A stretch of DNA of 47,989 nt from Candidatus Thorarchaeota archaeon (GCA_029856425.1 JAHQWZ010000001.1:1-47989); one strand, 5' to 3'. Shown: positions 1 through 8,354, counted from the first letter of the stretch. Notes: generated by a model not told the origin, from the sequence alone. Numbers and translations: made by a program.

Positions 1-843
1 GCACAGCAATTTAACATGACAGCAAATGCCGTTAAGAAGCGAGTTCAGAAGCTGATTGATACAGGTGTGATTGTACAATTTACTGCCGAGCTATCCCCCG
101 CTATGGTTGATGGTGAGAATTTCCTCGCTGTAATTTCCACTGATGGAGGAGAGAACGAGGAGGAATTCCTCCATCTAATAGGATCGCACACGCTAGTGAG
201 AGAGGTTGGTATATTATCTGGTTCTTCGTATCTAACAATGGGTACATCCATCGGCTCAGAGAGCCTTAGAGACCTTGGCAGCTTTCTTCGAGGATTTGAG
301 AATGTAAGGAGTGTTGAGTTGCACACCCTCGTGAAGGATGCGATTCATGGAAAAAAGACCGACCTAACCAAACTCCAACTCAGAGTCTTGAGGTGCCTCG
401 TCAAAAATCCGCGAATGCCCACCAAAGAAATCTCAGAGCTTACAGGACTTACAGTCAGAAGAACACGAACAAATATCAACAAGCTTCTAGAGAGCGGAGC
501 AGTTTCTCTCGGGATTAGATGGAATCTAAGCGCAGGAGATGGCTTTGTATTTCTTTTGAGAATTCATTGGGATGAGAAAACTGGGAGTCTGGAAGATGTG
601 CTCGTTTTTATTGGTCAAAACTTCCCTGTGGCATTCTACGGTCCATTGATATCAGCTACTGAGCCAATAATTTTCGCGGTTTTTGTGGTTGAACAATTCA
701 AGGATGCGGATTTAATATCAAAAAGGATTGCTGGGGCACCTTTTGTGGCATCTTGTCAGGCGCTTTTTGGCAGACCGTCGGTAAGCTTTCCTGATATACG
801 CAATGCTCGTCTTGAAGAAATCCTCAAGGGTGCTGGACTTTAG
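1..843 (+). CDS. Lrp/AsnC-like regulator with two HTH units (5' truncated)
   Basis: This is the 3' part of a DNA-binding regulator. The reading frame is open from base 1, so the ATG at 16 is probably internal: the residues around it (TANAVKKRVQKLIDTGVI) look like the recognition helix and wing of an Lrp-type HTH whose first helices lie outside the window. A second HTH follows around residues 120-160 (MPTKEISELTGLTVRRTRTN), then a second alpha/beta region resembling an effector-binding domain. Tandem HTH-RAM proteins of this kind are known in archaea as Lrp-family regulators. Ligand and targets are not visible. The stop is TAG at 841-843, followed by a 140-base gap before the ABC operon. Confidence 0.75.
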   Translation, partial: AQQFNMTANAVKKRVQKLIDTGVIVQFTAELSPAMVDGENFLAVISTDGGENEEEFLHLIGSHTLVREVGILSGSSYLTMGTSIGSESLRDLGSFLRGFENVRSVELHTLVKDAIHGKKTDLTKLQLRVLRCLVKNPRMPTKEISELTGLTVRRTRTNINKLLESGAVSLGIRWNLSAGDGFVFLLRIHWDEKTGSLEDVLVFIGQNFPVAFYGPLISATEPIIFAVFVVEQFKDADLISKRIAGAPFVASCQALFGRPSVSFPDIRNARLEEILKGAGL

Positions 844-953
844 ACTCTATCAATCATTAATGTGAACTTTTGGGTTCACAGAATACGTTTCTCCAATACA
901 TTGTCAAGCCCTTACTGAACTTTCTGGCACACACGAATAGAATTGCAGTTTCT

Positions 954-972
954 ACCTATTCTTGGTATAGGT
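954..972. promoter_or_regulatory. Small inverted repeat before the ABC operon
   Basis: ACCTAT and ATAGGT form 6-base arms around a 7-base spacer. They end 11 bases before the ATG at 984 and overlap the likely ribosome binding region (AGGTGAT). It could be an operator or a small hairpin. The arms are short, so chance is possible. Confidence 0.25.
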
Positions 973-983
973 GATATGGAAAA

Positions 984-1763
984 ATGCAGTTCACGATTGA
1001 ACAGACATTGAAGGAAGCCAAAGGATCTGCTATTGAAATGAAGAATCTAACTAAGAGATTCGGGAACTTCACAGCAGTTGATGGGCTTCGTCTTGACATT
1101 GGATGGGGTGAAATCTTTGGCCTTCTAGGACCAAATGGGGCCGGAAAAACAACCACAGTCAACATGCTCTCTACTTTGCTGGATCCAACTGAAGGTGAGG
1201 CTACGGTAGCTGGGCACGATGTTGTGAAGAACGCCAATGAAGTTCGGAAGGTGATCGGCCTATGCCCCCAACAACCAGCGTACTTTCCATACCTAACTGG
1301 TCGGGAAAACATAGAGCTATTTGGCCAGCTCTTTTCCTTGCCTTCAAAACTACTGAATGAACGAATCGAGCTTTTAGCTAAAAGGGTTGGTATGGAGGAT
1401 GATATCGACCGTCGTGCTAGCCATTATAGTGGTGGTATGATACGTCGAGTCAGCACAATCATGGCACTGATTCATAATCCCTCTGTTGCTCTGCTTGACG
1501 AGCCAACAGTCGCAATGGACCCAGTGTCTCGTCGTTCAGTCTGGGACTTCATCAAGGAACTAAGAAGTCAAGACAAAACAATCATCCTCACAACTCATTA
1601 CATGGAAGAAGCGCAGGAACTCTCAGACAGAGTGGGGATTATCGATGAAGGCAGATTGATTGAACTTGGTCCACCTCAGGAGCTGATAGACAAATACGAA
1701 GTCGAAGACTTGGAAGAGGTCTTTGTACTGAGAACGGGCAAGAGGCTGAGGGAGGGGGTCTAG
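984..1763 (+). CDS. ABC transporter ATP-binding protein
   Basis: This is the nucleotide-binding subunit of an ABC-2 type exporter. Visible motifs are Walker A GPNGAGKT (residues 49-56), a Q-loop near residues 96-97, a signature in variant form YSGGM (148-152), Walker B VALLDE (168-173) and the switch His at about 205. The D-loop reads VAMDP instead of the usual GLDP. The length, 259 aa, is a little short of the DrrA/CcmA-like average. The stop TAG is immediately followed by the ATG of the permease, so the two are translationally linked. ATG at 1038 is an alternative start that removes an 18-residue N-terminal extension. The substrate cannot be told; DrrA-like proteins export drugs, lipids or polysaccharide. 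Confidence 0.92.
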   Translation: MQFTIEQTLKEAKGSAIEMKNLTKRFGNFTAVDGLRLDIGWGEIFGLLGPNGAGKTTTVNMLSTLLDPTEGEATVAGHDVVKNANEVRKVIGLCPQQPAYFPYLTGRENIELFGQLFSLPSKLLNERIELLAKRVGMEDDIDRRASHYSGGMIRRVSTIMALIHNPSVALLDEPTVAMDPVSRRSVWDFIKELRSQDKTIILTTHYMEEAQELSDRVGIIDEGRLIELGPPQELIDKYEVEDLEEVFVLRTGKRLREGV

Positions 1764-2927
1764 ATGGACTCGCGACGGGTTCTAGCCTTGGTAAAGAAGA
1801 ACATGAAGAAGCTAGTCAGAGATCCCGGTACTTTGTTCCTGCTAGTGCTGTTCCCTGTTGTTCTCACAACCGTATTTGGATTCGCATTCGGAGGGATTGG
1901 TGAGTCTGGACCACAGAGCTTTGAGATTGGACTAGTCAACTTAGACGACTCATCAGTCCATCCGGAATGGGCTGATGGGTTCATGGCGAATCTGTCAGAA
2001 AAAGATGATATCATTTTAGTGATTTATGATGATAACGAAACGGGACAGGCAGACCTTCTTCAAGGCGGCATAGATGCACTAATTGTAATTCCCAATGACT
2101 TCGGTGACAGCTGCCAATCCTACTGGTCCTCTCCGTTTGATGGAAGCAGTTGGACAAATACATCAATTGGGCTCTACCTTGACAGTGGATCATTAATAGC
2201 TACCATTGCAGTTCCATCGATTGTCCAACAGGTCTTTCTGAGCACACTATTTGGGAACGCACAGATATCACTCGAGGTACCAGTTGACCTCACAAAGCCT
2301 CAGTTCATATCTGCGAATGCATTCTCGCAATGGGACTATATGGTGCCAGGTATGTTTGCATTCTCTGCGATTTTCATCACAGTAATCGTCGCACAGTCGA
2401 TGACGGTGGAGAGAAGTGAGGGACTTCTTAGAAGAATGTCGACTACTCCCTTGACATCTTCAGATTACATGCTTAGTCAAAGTATCTCCTACATGGTCGT
2501 TGCTATTCTTCAGGTTGCGATGATATTTCTGACATCGTATCTGATTGGTTACAGACCTGCCACAGGAATAGCTGGAATTGGATTTGCGTTGATGATACTT
2601 GCAGTCTTTTCCCTATCTTGTGTCGGTTTGGGGCTTATTGCAGCGACATTCTCGAATTCTGCAGATGGGGCTACGGGTTTGGCCTTCATGATTGCTATGC
2701 CGCAGATGTTTCTTGGAACATTCATGCCACTTGGCGGAATAGCTGATACGATTGCTTCCATGATGCCTAGTAAGTATGTGACAGATGCGCTGACTACTTT
2801 ATTCCTGAGAGGCGCAGCAATTGTCACTCCTTCCATTTGGATTGATCTTGCTCTTGTGATTACAGCTAGTATTGCAGTAGTTTTTGCTGGAATACTCGTC
2901 TTCGAGAGATGGGGAAGAGGAAAGTAG
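1764..2927 (+). CDS. ABC-2 type transporter permease
   Basis: This is the membrane partner of the preceding ATPase, with zero bases between the genes. It is 387 aa with one N-terminal transmembrane helix (about residues 25-45), a large extracytoplasmic domain (about 50-190, rich in Asp, Trp and Ser) and a C-terminal block of five or six helices. This is the ABC2_membrane_3 (YhgE/YhiH/DrrB-like) layout. The segment QSMTVERSEGLLRRMSTTPL is the typical cytoplasmic coupling loop of this family (E-R-E/S-x-G-x-x-x-x-L). Together with the upstream ATPase it should form a homodimeric half-transporter pair exporting an unidentified substrate. Confidence 0.9.
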   Translation: MDSRRVLALVKKNMKKLVRDPGTLFLLVLFPVVLTTVFGFAFGGIGESGPQSFEIGLVNLDDSSVHPEWADGFMANLSEKDDIILVIYDDNETGQADLLQGGIDALIVIPNDFGDSCQSYWSSPFDGSSWTNTSIGLYLDSGSLIATIAVPSIVQQVFLSTLFGNAQISLEVPVDLTKPQFISANAFSQWDYMVPGMFAFSAIFITVIVAQSMTVERSEGLLRRMSTTPLTSSDYMLSQSISYMVVAILQVAMIFLTSYLIGYRPATGIAGIGFALMILAVFSLSCVGLGLIAATFSNSADGATGLAFMIAMPQMFLGTFMPLGGIADTIASMMPSKYVTDALTTLFLRGAAIVTPSIWIDLALVITASIAVVFAGILVFERWGRGK

Positions 2928-2928
2928 A

Positions 2929-3372
2929 ATGGAACTCTCCGATTTGGTTGAGGGGTACGAGCTTCTACGCTCTACCTCTCAACTCGACCCTCTATATTCT
3001 GAAACCGGACGAACGGTCCTCCTTCATGATGATGGATATGTTAGAGTCTATCTCACTAAAGGACCCGATAAATGGGAGGAGATTAGTCTTGAGATTGATG
3101 TCTTCATGGGGATTGGCCGTAGCCCGGAATCAGATCAGTCCAGATCAATTAACGATAATGCTGACGATGTGAGCTTATCGAGATCTCAGCTGATTGAATG
3201 CATTTCCTACATAGAATACATGCTTCGTTTGGAGGAGGCGGGATTCAATCTGGAGGTCGTATTGGATGGATGCATTTGGACTGCACGTTACACTATTGGA
3301 AGAAATCCTGACTCTCAGTTGCTTAGGACAATAGCCCCTCCAAATCACTATGATTCAGGTGAACGAAAATGA
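2929..3372 (+). CDS. Hypothetical protein in the ABC exporter operon
   Basis: I do not recognise a family. The protein is 147 aa from the ATG one base after the permease stop; earlier in-frame starts would overlap the permease and are not needed. It is acidic, soluble and has no signal peptide or membrane helix. A beta-rich first half (TVLLHDDGYVRVYL) and a helical stretch around residues 85-110 are visible. It ends with ATGA overlap to the RDD gene, so it is co-translated with an exporter and a small membrane protein and may be an accessory of that system. Its function is unknown. Confidence 0.65.
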   Translation: MELSDLVEGYELLRSTSQLDPLYSETGRTVLLHDDGYVRVYLTKGPDKWEEISLEIDVFMGIGRSPESDQSRSINDNADDVSLSRSQLIECISYIEYMLRLEEAGFNLEVVLDGCIWTARYTIGRNPDSQLLRTIAPPNHYDSGERK

Positions 3373-3872
3373 GTGAATACACAAAAATGAAACAAGAAGT
3401 TGACGAAGTAAAGCTCGAAATACGAGAATTAGAACCAAACCAACTAGCCTCAATATCAAGACGAGCAGTAGCCCAGATGATTGATTTCGCGGTCTTGGCG
3501 ATAGTTTTCATACTAGCTACCTACCTAGTAAAAGGTGTCTGGCTCATGCTACCCGGCGACCACTTATGGATAATCTTTGATCCTATCTGCGGAGTTTTCT
3601 TGATAGCCATCTTTGCTTATTTCATAGGAATGGAAGGACTATTTGGATTCACCCTTGGGAAACGCATCACTGGGATTCGTATCGTCAGCGAGCAAGGCAA
3701 GAAGATAACCATGAAGCAGTCTGCGAAACGAAACTTGTTCAGACTCGTTGATGGCATTGCGATGTACATCATTGGAATATGGATTGCAAGAAAGTCCGCG
3801 CTGCTTCAAAGATATGGTGACAAGGCTGGACAGACAGTTGTCATTCGACCATTGGCTATCAAATCCATCTAG
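3369..3872 (+). CDS. RDD family membrane protein
   Basis: This 167-aa protein shows the RDD family signature: an Arg in the first helix context (SISRRAVAQMIDFAVLA), then two further hydrophobic helices, the conserved LGKRITGIRIV loop after the second helix and a final KAGQTVV turn. RDD proteins are small three-to-four-helix membrane proteins, often encoded beside transporters; some act as Na+/H+ antiporters, but most have no assigned role. The start ATG overlaps the stop of the previous gene (ATGA), placing it at the end of the ABC operon. An N-terminal charged helix of about 25 residues precedes the membrane part. Confidence 0.85.
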   Translation: MSEYTKMKQEVDEVKLEIRELEPNQLASISRRAVAQMIDFAVLAIVFILATYLVKGVWLMLPGDHLWIIFDPICGVFLIAIFAYFIGMEGLFGFTLGKRITGIRIVSEQGKKITMKQSAKRNLFRLVDGIAMYIIGIWIARKSALLQRYGDKAGQTVVIRPLAIKSI

Positions 3873-3970
3873 ATAAGCCAACTGTTCGTTTCACAAAATA
3901 AATAGATGCGGAGGCCAATCTAAGAGAAGCAGCAACCTCCGCCAGTTCTTATGCGCTGAAATTGACAAAA

Positions 3971-4144
3971 TCACATCTTCGCTTCAAAGGCTTCCATACA
4001 CTTCTCTGTGTCGAATTGGTAGCTTTTGCCCCCTACATCGAGCTGGTAGTGTCCGCCCGGACGCATTTTGCTTCCACACTCATCGCAAGTGATATCGAGC
4101 TTCCCACCAATAACGCTCACAAATTTCTTGATTCTCTCGGCCAT
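3971..4144 (-). CDS. 57-aa TRASH/YHS-like zinc protein
   Basis: This small gene has a clear protein character. It starts MAERIKKFVSVIGGKL, followed by a Cys pair CDECG (residues 20-24), and ends with SYQFDTEKCMEAFEAKM. Two Cys close to the start of a beta-hairpin and one Cys before a short helix (C49) recall the treble-clef TRASH/YHS metal-binding fold (C-x2-C ... Y-x-F-x-x-x-x-C-x-x-x-F), although the fourth ligand is not obvious. A GGAG ribosome site lies 8 bases before the ATG. A perfect inverted repeat at 4170-4188 sits just upstream, so expression is probably controlled by a repressor. A role in metal handling is an inference. Confidence 0.72.
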   Translation of the reverse strand: MAERIKKFVSVIGGKLDITCDECGSKMRPGGHYQLDVGGKSYQFDTEKCMEAFEAKM

Positions 4145-4169
4145 TGACAATTCTCCATTCGACTTAGCC

Positions 4170-4188
4170 GGTACTCAGAATGAGTACC
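4170..4188. promoter_or_regulatory. Perfect palindromic operator before the 57-aa zinc protein
   Basis: GGTACTCA-GAA-TGAGTACC is an exact 8-base inverted repeat with a 3-base centre. On the minus strand it lies 26 bases before the ATG of the 57-aa gene, just downstream of a possible AT-rich promoter (GGCATTATTTGGC, about 4207-4219). That places it around the transcription start, as expected for a repressor site. A short hairpin in the leader is the alternative. Confidence 0.5.
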
Positions 4189-4344
4189 TTTGACCACATC
4201 GAATGCCAAATAATGCCGAAACTTCTACATAAACCATTGGAGTAGAACCCTAAACAGAGAGAGGCAGAGGGGGCGGCGGTAGAGTATTAGGGAATCGCCT
4301 AGGAATCATGACTGAGAACCCTCTCTTTTTACATTTTCAGTTTC

Positions 4345-5034
4345 TCAAGGGTGTCCGTATGGTCCAAGAGGGATGAGGTCGAGCAACCCTGGAGGACTTA
4401 CTGTTCCAAACAAGGCCCAGCCAATGACTAGTGAAAGCCCGAAGAGAATCAAAGGTACAATTGCTCTGTTCCACGAAAGTCCGTACAGATAGTGAGCTGT
4501 CGCACTGAACTGTAAGAACCCTGTCCAAAGGAGTCCAATTGCAGCGGAAAATGGCAAGAAGCCGAAAAGGAGCGAGGGCAGATCGCCATAGCACACGCCA
4601 GCAAGTGCGTATCCATACATGCCTTTCCCACCCATGACACGGCTGTATAGAACATGGATGAAGAATGCAAAAAAGAGGGCGGTGAGGATTGTTTCAAAAT
4701 AGACGACAGGAACGCAAATGAGCCATGAAATAGCTGAGTTTCCCATGTACGAGTAGATAAGTGGGAACCAATCCTTATGGATTGATAAGAACACTTGGTT
4801 GCCGTAATGAAAATCCAGTATTGGCCATACAGATACCCCAAGAATCCAGTCGTTTATGGCAATCCATAATGGTATGGCAGCACAGTAGACAACTAGGAAT
4901 ATTGCAAGGAATAGAATGGGATGTTTTATGTTCTCCATTCTGGTTTGAACATCTTCTCGCTCTGGTAATCTCCTAAAGAATTCAGTTGGATTTGCGAGAA
5001 TCATCTGTGCTTTGGACAGAGCCGTATTCATCAT
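4345..5034 (-). CDS. Yip1-domain-like multi-pass membrane protein
   Basis: This protein of about 229 aa has a soluble N-terminus (about 45 residues, with ANPTEFFRRLPE) and about five transmembrane helices. The pattern of an N-terminal amphipathic segment, an NIKHP turn and then helices with conserved Tyr and Pro (YGDLPSLLFGFLP) fits the Yip1/YIPF superfamily, whose eukaryotic members act with Rab GTPases and whose prokaryotic members have no known role. The start is chosen at ATG 5034 (or 5031) because GAGGGTGG lies just upstream; an in-frame extension of 49 residues would run through the promoter and operator. It is transcribed divergently from the HTH gene at 5114. Confidence 0.65.
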   Translation of the reverse strand: MMNTALSKAQMILANPTEFFRRLPEREDVQTRMENIKHPILFLAIFLVVYCAAIPLWIAINDWILGVSVWPILDFHYGNQVFLSIHKDWFPLIYSYMGNSAISWLICVPVVYFETILTALFFAFFIHVLYSRVMGGKGMYGYALAGVCYGDLPSLLFGFLPFSAAIGLLWTGFLQFSATAHYLYGLSWNRAIVPLILFGLSLVIGWALFGTVSPPGLLDLIPLGPYGHP

Positions 5035-5055
5035 AATCCACCCTCTTTTCATTTT

Positions 5056-5095
5056 AATGCAAATTGCATTATGATGCAAAGATATATTTATCTTG
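5056..5095. promoter_or_regulatory. Bidirectional promoter and palindromic operator
   Basis: The 80-base gap between the divergent genes starting at 5034 and 5114 contains AATGCAA-A-TTGCATT (5056-5070), a perfect 7-base palindrome. A further ATGATGCAAA follows, and an AT-rich element GATATATTTATC (5081-5092) reads as a TATA box on both strands. For the rightward gene the TATA lies about 27 bases before its ATG, predicting a leaderless message. For the leftward gene the palindrome covers the likely start site. The HTH protein encoded to the right is the natural candidate to bind here. Confidence 0.55.
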
Positions 5096-5113
5096 CTTTT
5101 ATAGCAATACAAC

Positions 5114-5587
5114 ATGTCTTCCCTTGTCGAGATGAGGTTGCAGGCAATACTAGCAAAGATTGCTGTTGCAAGAGGATTCATTGCTGTCGAGGGGTCAATT
5201 CTGGGGGCTCTACTACTCCACCCTCAACCAAGGACTCAACGAGACATCGCGAAAGCAGTTGGGCGCAGCCAGTCTACTGTTTCGAGAGCCTTGCGCCGCC
5301 TGACAGAGAGGGGAGTTGTCGAATGGCACCGAAAGATTGGTTCAAGAGAGATGCTTTTCACACTCGTGAGTGACAGTCCCAGAGGGTTAATTCTCTCAGG
5401 ATTACTCAGATGGATCAATACTAATTCAGTCTTGAGAAATGAGTTGATGATACTAATTGGTGAGCAGGACTCCAAACTCGATGTTAGAGTCGAACGGGTT
5501 GCAAGAGAGATGATTGAAACGATAGATTATGCAAGTCATGTTCTCAAACCGGTAATCAGCGATCTTGAAATGGACGAACCAAGGTAA
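5114..5587 (+). CDS. MarR/GbsR-like winged-helix regulator
   Basis: This 157-aa protein carries a winged HTH at about residues 38-85 (TQRDIAKAVGRSQSTVSRALRRL, then TERGVVEWHRK as the wing). Flanking helices (IAVARGFIAVEGSILGALLL and a long C-terminal helical region) resemble the dimerisation helices of GbsR/MarR proteins. It is divergent from the Yip1-like gene and separated by a palindromic operator with a shared TATA element, so autoregulation and control of the membrane protein are likely. There are no Cys or clustered His to suggest metal sensing. The ATG at 5114 fits a leaderless message. The effector is unknown. Confidence 0.8.
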   Translation: MSSLVEMRLQAILAKIAVARGFIAVEGSILGALLLHPQPRTQRDIAKAVGRSQSTVSRALRRLTERGVVEWHRKIGSREMLFTLVSDSPRGLILSGLLRWINTNSVLRNELMILIGEQDSKLDVRVERVAREMIETIDYASHVLKPVISDLEMDEPR

Positions 5588-5818
5588 AGAAATCGGTAAT
5601 TAATCACTGCACTGGCTCGTAATCATTCTTTTAGCCCCTTCTCATTTTGCGGCATAACCATGGGCATACTAATCGAATGGGGATTCTCAATCGTTCATTG
5701 CTGAGTACCTATCATTTTGTGGAAACTTATCATCGTCTAGAACTTATGCTTTCGAGAACTAGAATGAGGCTTGATTGTTTCTAAAAACACAATGATGTAC
5801 CGCCAAACCCACGATTCA

Positions 5819-5829
5819 TTTATATATCG
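5819..5829 (+). promoter_or_regulatory. TATA box for the arsenite operon
   Basis: TTTATATATCG lies about 45 bases before the GTG start at 5871 in a 283-base gap. It is flanked by GATTCAT on the left and ATTCGATGAATT on the right, an imperfect inverted pair around the promoter of the kind expected for ArsR binding. The rest of the gap (5588-5810) shows nothing I can name. Confidence 0.45.
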
Positions 5830-5870
5830 CAATTATTCGATGAATTAAGGAACATGCGCTGGTGTAGAAA

Positions 5871-6950
5871 GTGAGTGAGGATATTCAAACTAAGCTTGAG
5901 CTGAATACTGATATTGAGAAGCCTATGCAATCAGGAAAGGCACTTGGAATCTTCGAGAAGTACCTGCCCCTCTGGGTTGCAATCTGCATGGTTATTGGAA
6001 TTCTTCTTTCACTGACTATCCCCGGCATAGGAGAGGCAATCGATTCTTGGAAGGTTGGGAATATCTCAGTGCCCATCGGGATTTGTCTATTCCTGATGAT
6101 GTATCCAGCAATGCTCAATATCCAAGCATCCGAGTTGAAGAAACTTGGTCGAAATCCAAAGCCCATCATTCTAACATTGTTCTCAAACTGGATCATTGCC
6201 CCCATTGTTGGATTTGCCCTTGCGAATCTTTTCTTAGCTGGGAATGAGCAACTGATAGTGGCGATAATCCTGCTTTCCTCAAGTCCTTGTACTGCAATGG
6301 TCCTAGTATGGGGATACCTAGCTGAGGGAAACCAAGAACAAAATGTAGTAAATACAAGTCTTAACACAGCCACAATAATCATCCTCTATGCACCCATTGT
6401 TGCACTTCTCACAGGAATATCAGCCATTCCTCTCGATCAATGGGCATTGTTTGTTTCAGTGCTTGTATTCATAGGAATCCCTTTGGTGCTTGGAATCATT
6501 ACAAGGAAATCACTCATCCCTTGGAAAGGAATAGAATGGTTTGATAACAAGTATCGTCCAGCTGTAGGTAAACTGGCACTGCTAGCCCTCCTGACCACTC
6601 TGGTTGTGCTTTTCTCCTTGAACGGGAGAGTCATGCTGGAGAATCCGGACCTCCTAGTTCTGATTTCAATCCCACTCTTGATTGGATTTGCCATAGTCGT
6701 CTGCTATAACCTCCTTGTGACACGAATGGCAAACCTCGCCTACAGAGAGGGTGTGATTACTGTCATCATTGGCTCGTCAAGCCACTTTGAGATCGCTATC
6801 GCTACAGCAATCGCAATCTATGGAGTTGGATCTATAGCTGCACTTGGAACAACTATGGGGCTATTCTGGGAAGTGCCAGTGATGTTGGGCATTGTCTATT
6901 TAGGCAAGTATCTGCGAAAGAGAAGCTATTGGAAAGGAAAACCACTGTAG
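5871..6950 (+). CDS. acr3: ACR3-family arsenite efflux transporter
   Basis: This 359-aa protein has about ten transmembrane helices. The family signature SSSPCTAMVLVWGYLAEG includes the Cys essential for As(III) transport in characterised ACR3 proteins, and GSSSHFEIAIATAIAIYG near residue 300 is the second conserved block. ACR3 carriers extrude arsenite from the cytoplasm using the proton motive force. The start is a GTG (5871), with a second GTG four bases on in another frame. The ArsR regulator gene follows after 29 bases, giving the standard two-gene arsenic unit. No arsenate reductase is adjacent. Confidence 0.93.
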   Translation: MSEDIQTKLELNTDIEKPMQSGKALGIFEKYLPLWVAICMVIGILLSLTIPGIGEAIDSWKVGNISVPIGICLFLMMYPAMLNIQASELKKLGRNPKPIILTLFSNWIIAPIVGFALANLFLAGNEQLIVAIILLSSSPCTAMVLVWGYLAEGNQEQNVVNTSLNTATIIILYAPIVALLTGISAIPLDQWALFVSVLVFIGIPLVLGIITRKSLIPWKGIEWFDNKYRPAVGKLALLALLTTLVVLFSLNGRVMLENPDLLVLISIPLLIGFAIVVCYNLLVTRMANLAYREGVITVIIGSSSHFEIAIATAIAIYGVGSIAALGTTMGLFWEVPVMLGIVYLGKYLRKRSYWKGKPL

Positions 6951-6979
6951 TTTCGAATCATTATAGAGAGTGATACTAG

Positions 6980-7276
6980 ATGACCATTAATAAGGAGAAT
7001 TTATGGAGAGCGAATTTTCACAAAGCCCTTGGCAACCCGGTGCGGTTAGAGATTGTGGACTTTCTATTGGGTGGTGAACAATGCCAGTGTGATATCTTCC
7101 CTCGCATTGGTCTGGCTCAGTCAACAGTTTCTGCATATCTAACTCAGATGGTCCGAGCTGGTGTATTGCGTGTGCGAAAGGATGGTGTCAGGAAGCTCTA
7201 TAGAATCAGTGATCTCAAAGTTCAGAGGCTGATAGAGCAGAATCGCAATCTTGCTCGAGAGATGGTAGATCTATAA
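6980..7276 (+). CDS. arsR: ArsR-family metalloregulator
   Basis: This 98-aa winged-helix repressor has the ArsR pattern FHKALGNPVRLEIVDFLLGG, then EQCQCDIFPRIGLAQSTVSAYLTQMVRAGVL as helix-turn-helix and a wing (VRKDGVRKLYRIS). The C-x-C in QCQC sits at the start of the recognition helix region, where ELCVCDL binds As(III) in classical ArsR, so it is very probably an arsenic sensor. The third Cys of the E. coli-type site is absent. Its gene follows the ACR3 gene and it likely represses that promoter. Confidence 0.9.
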   Translation: MTINKENLWRANFHKALGNPVRLEIVDFLLGGEQCQCDIFPRIGLAQSTVSAYLTQMVRAGVLRVRKDGVRKLYRISDLKVQRLIEQNRNLAREMVDL

Positions 7277-7328
7277 TCATCATTCTGAACCGACCAGACG
7301 CAGGAATTAATTTACATAGTAGAGGTTT

Positions 7329-7785
7329 CTATGAGATAGAGCATTTGTAGAAACACGTTTCTCTCACTGCTGAGTACTCTCTCATTTGCTGGCCGTCCGA
7401 CCTTGTGAGCCTAAATGCTCCCACGAAAAGAATCAATGGGCCAATAACCAGGATGGGTGTAATGGCGGCAAGCATACCAAGAATGACACTCTCCAAAAAG
7501 ATGCCTGACCTGAATTCGATGGTAAAGTCAAGTATGGTGGCGAACATGGGGATGATTAGAGCTGAAACTGTATTCGTAGTGAAGGCTGAACTCTTTGTGT
7601 CTTCGTACGCCGGATTTACAGCTGTGATTCGAATACCGAATAGTATTGTGATGCAGAGAACCAGATATGCGTGTACCAGTACCATTGGTTTCCTTGACTT
7701 GAAGAGTTAGACTATCAATTGCATGAATCTTACCAAAATGCTTAGTCAACCCCTCAGCCAGAAAAACAGCGGCCTCTGTATTCAT
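7329..7785 (-). pseudogene. ABC transporter deletion remnant (ATPase 5' end joined to permease 3' end)
   Basis: Two open frames meet near 7686. From the ATG at 7785 the protein begins as an ABC ATPase (VFLAEGLTKHFGKIHAIDSL, then TLQVKE) and stops matching exactly where the Walker A region should follow. From about 7685, in another frame, a membrane protein C-terminus begins, with three hydrophobic helices (for example VSALIIPMFATILDF and AAITPILVIGPLILFVGAF), as in ABC-2 permeases. Walker A, signature, Walker B and most of the permease are missing. The simplest reading is a deletion that removed the middle of an ATPase-permease pair, leaving a non-functional scar. Confidence 0.75.
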
Positions 7786-7937
7786 GGGACTTCACCTGAT
7801 TCCTATCTACTAGATTCCTCCATCTCGGCATTGGTGCTGCTCAACGCTGTTTCAGCATCTTCCAAATGAAGGAGCTTTTAATATCATGCAGCGGAGGGAG
7901 ATGCGTCTGCAATTTCTGAGGTCATGATAGCGTGAGC

Positions 7938-8354
7938 CTATTTTTCAAGGAGTGTACGGAAGATGTTATGATGGTCTTCCTCATCAGCCAGAATGTCTTC
8001 AAACAACTCTCGTGTGACGTAGTCCTTCTCGTTCGCTGCCTTCTCGATAATTGTGCGATAGAAATCCATTGTCTCCTCTTCAGCCATCATATCGTTGGTG
8101 ATCATCGATTCCGGAGTGTCACCAACAGTGATTTTTGCAGGATTTGTTGTGGGTATACCTCCAAGGTAATCCACACGTTCAGCTATGCTTTCTGCATGCT
8201 GCATCTCCTCAATTGCAATCTTCTTGAGTTCCTCAGCGATAGCGAGGTGATTGAATCCATAGATCCTCACATGCTGCCACATGTATTGGATGGATACTTG
8301 TAGCTCCAAACTGATCGCCTTGTTCAACATTTCAATAAGGTCTTTCGATGTCAT
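7938..8354 (-). CDS. Ferritin-like (bacterioferritin-type) diiron protein
   Basis: This 138-aa four-helix-bundle protein has all the diiron ligands expected of the ferritin/bacterioferritin family: Glu17 in helix 1, the E50-x-x-H53 pair in helix 2, Glu93/94 in helix 3 and E126-x-x-H129 in helix 4. It should oxidise and store iron or detoxify peroxide in the cytoplasm. The start ATG at 8354 is preceded by GGAGGTTGAGTC, a strong ribosome site. The bacterioferritin haem Met cannot be assigned with confidence. It stands alone between eroded genes. Confidence 0.88.
   Translation of the reverse strand: MTSKDLIEMLNKAISLELQVSIQYMWQHVRIYGFNHLAIAEELKKIAIEEMQHAESIAERVDYLGGIPTTNPAKITVGDTPESMITNDMMAEEETMDFYRTIIEKAANEKDYVTRELFEDILADEEDHHNIFRTLLEK

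Noticed and set aside
3962..4147. Plus-strand open frame of 61 aa
   Set aside because: It mirrors the 57-aa zinc-protein gene on the minus strand, which has a ribosome site, a Cys pattern and an operator; the plus frame has none.
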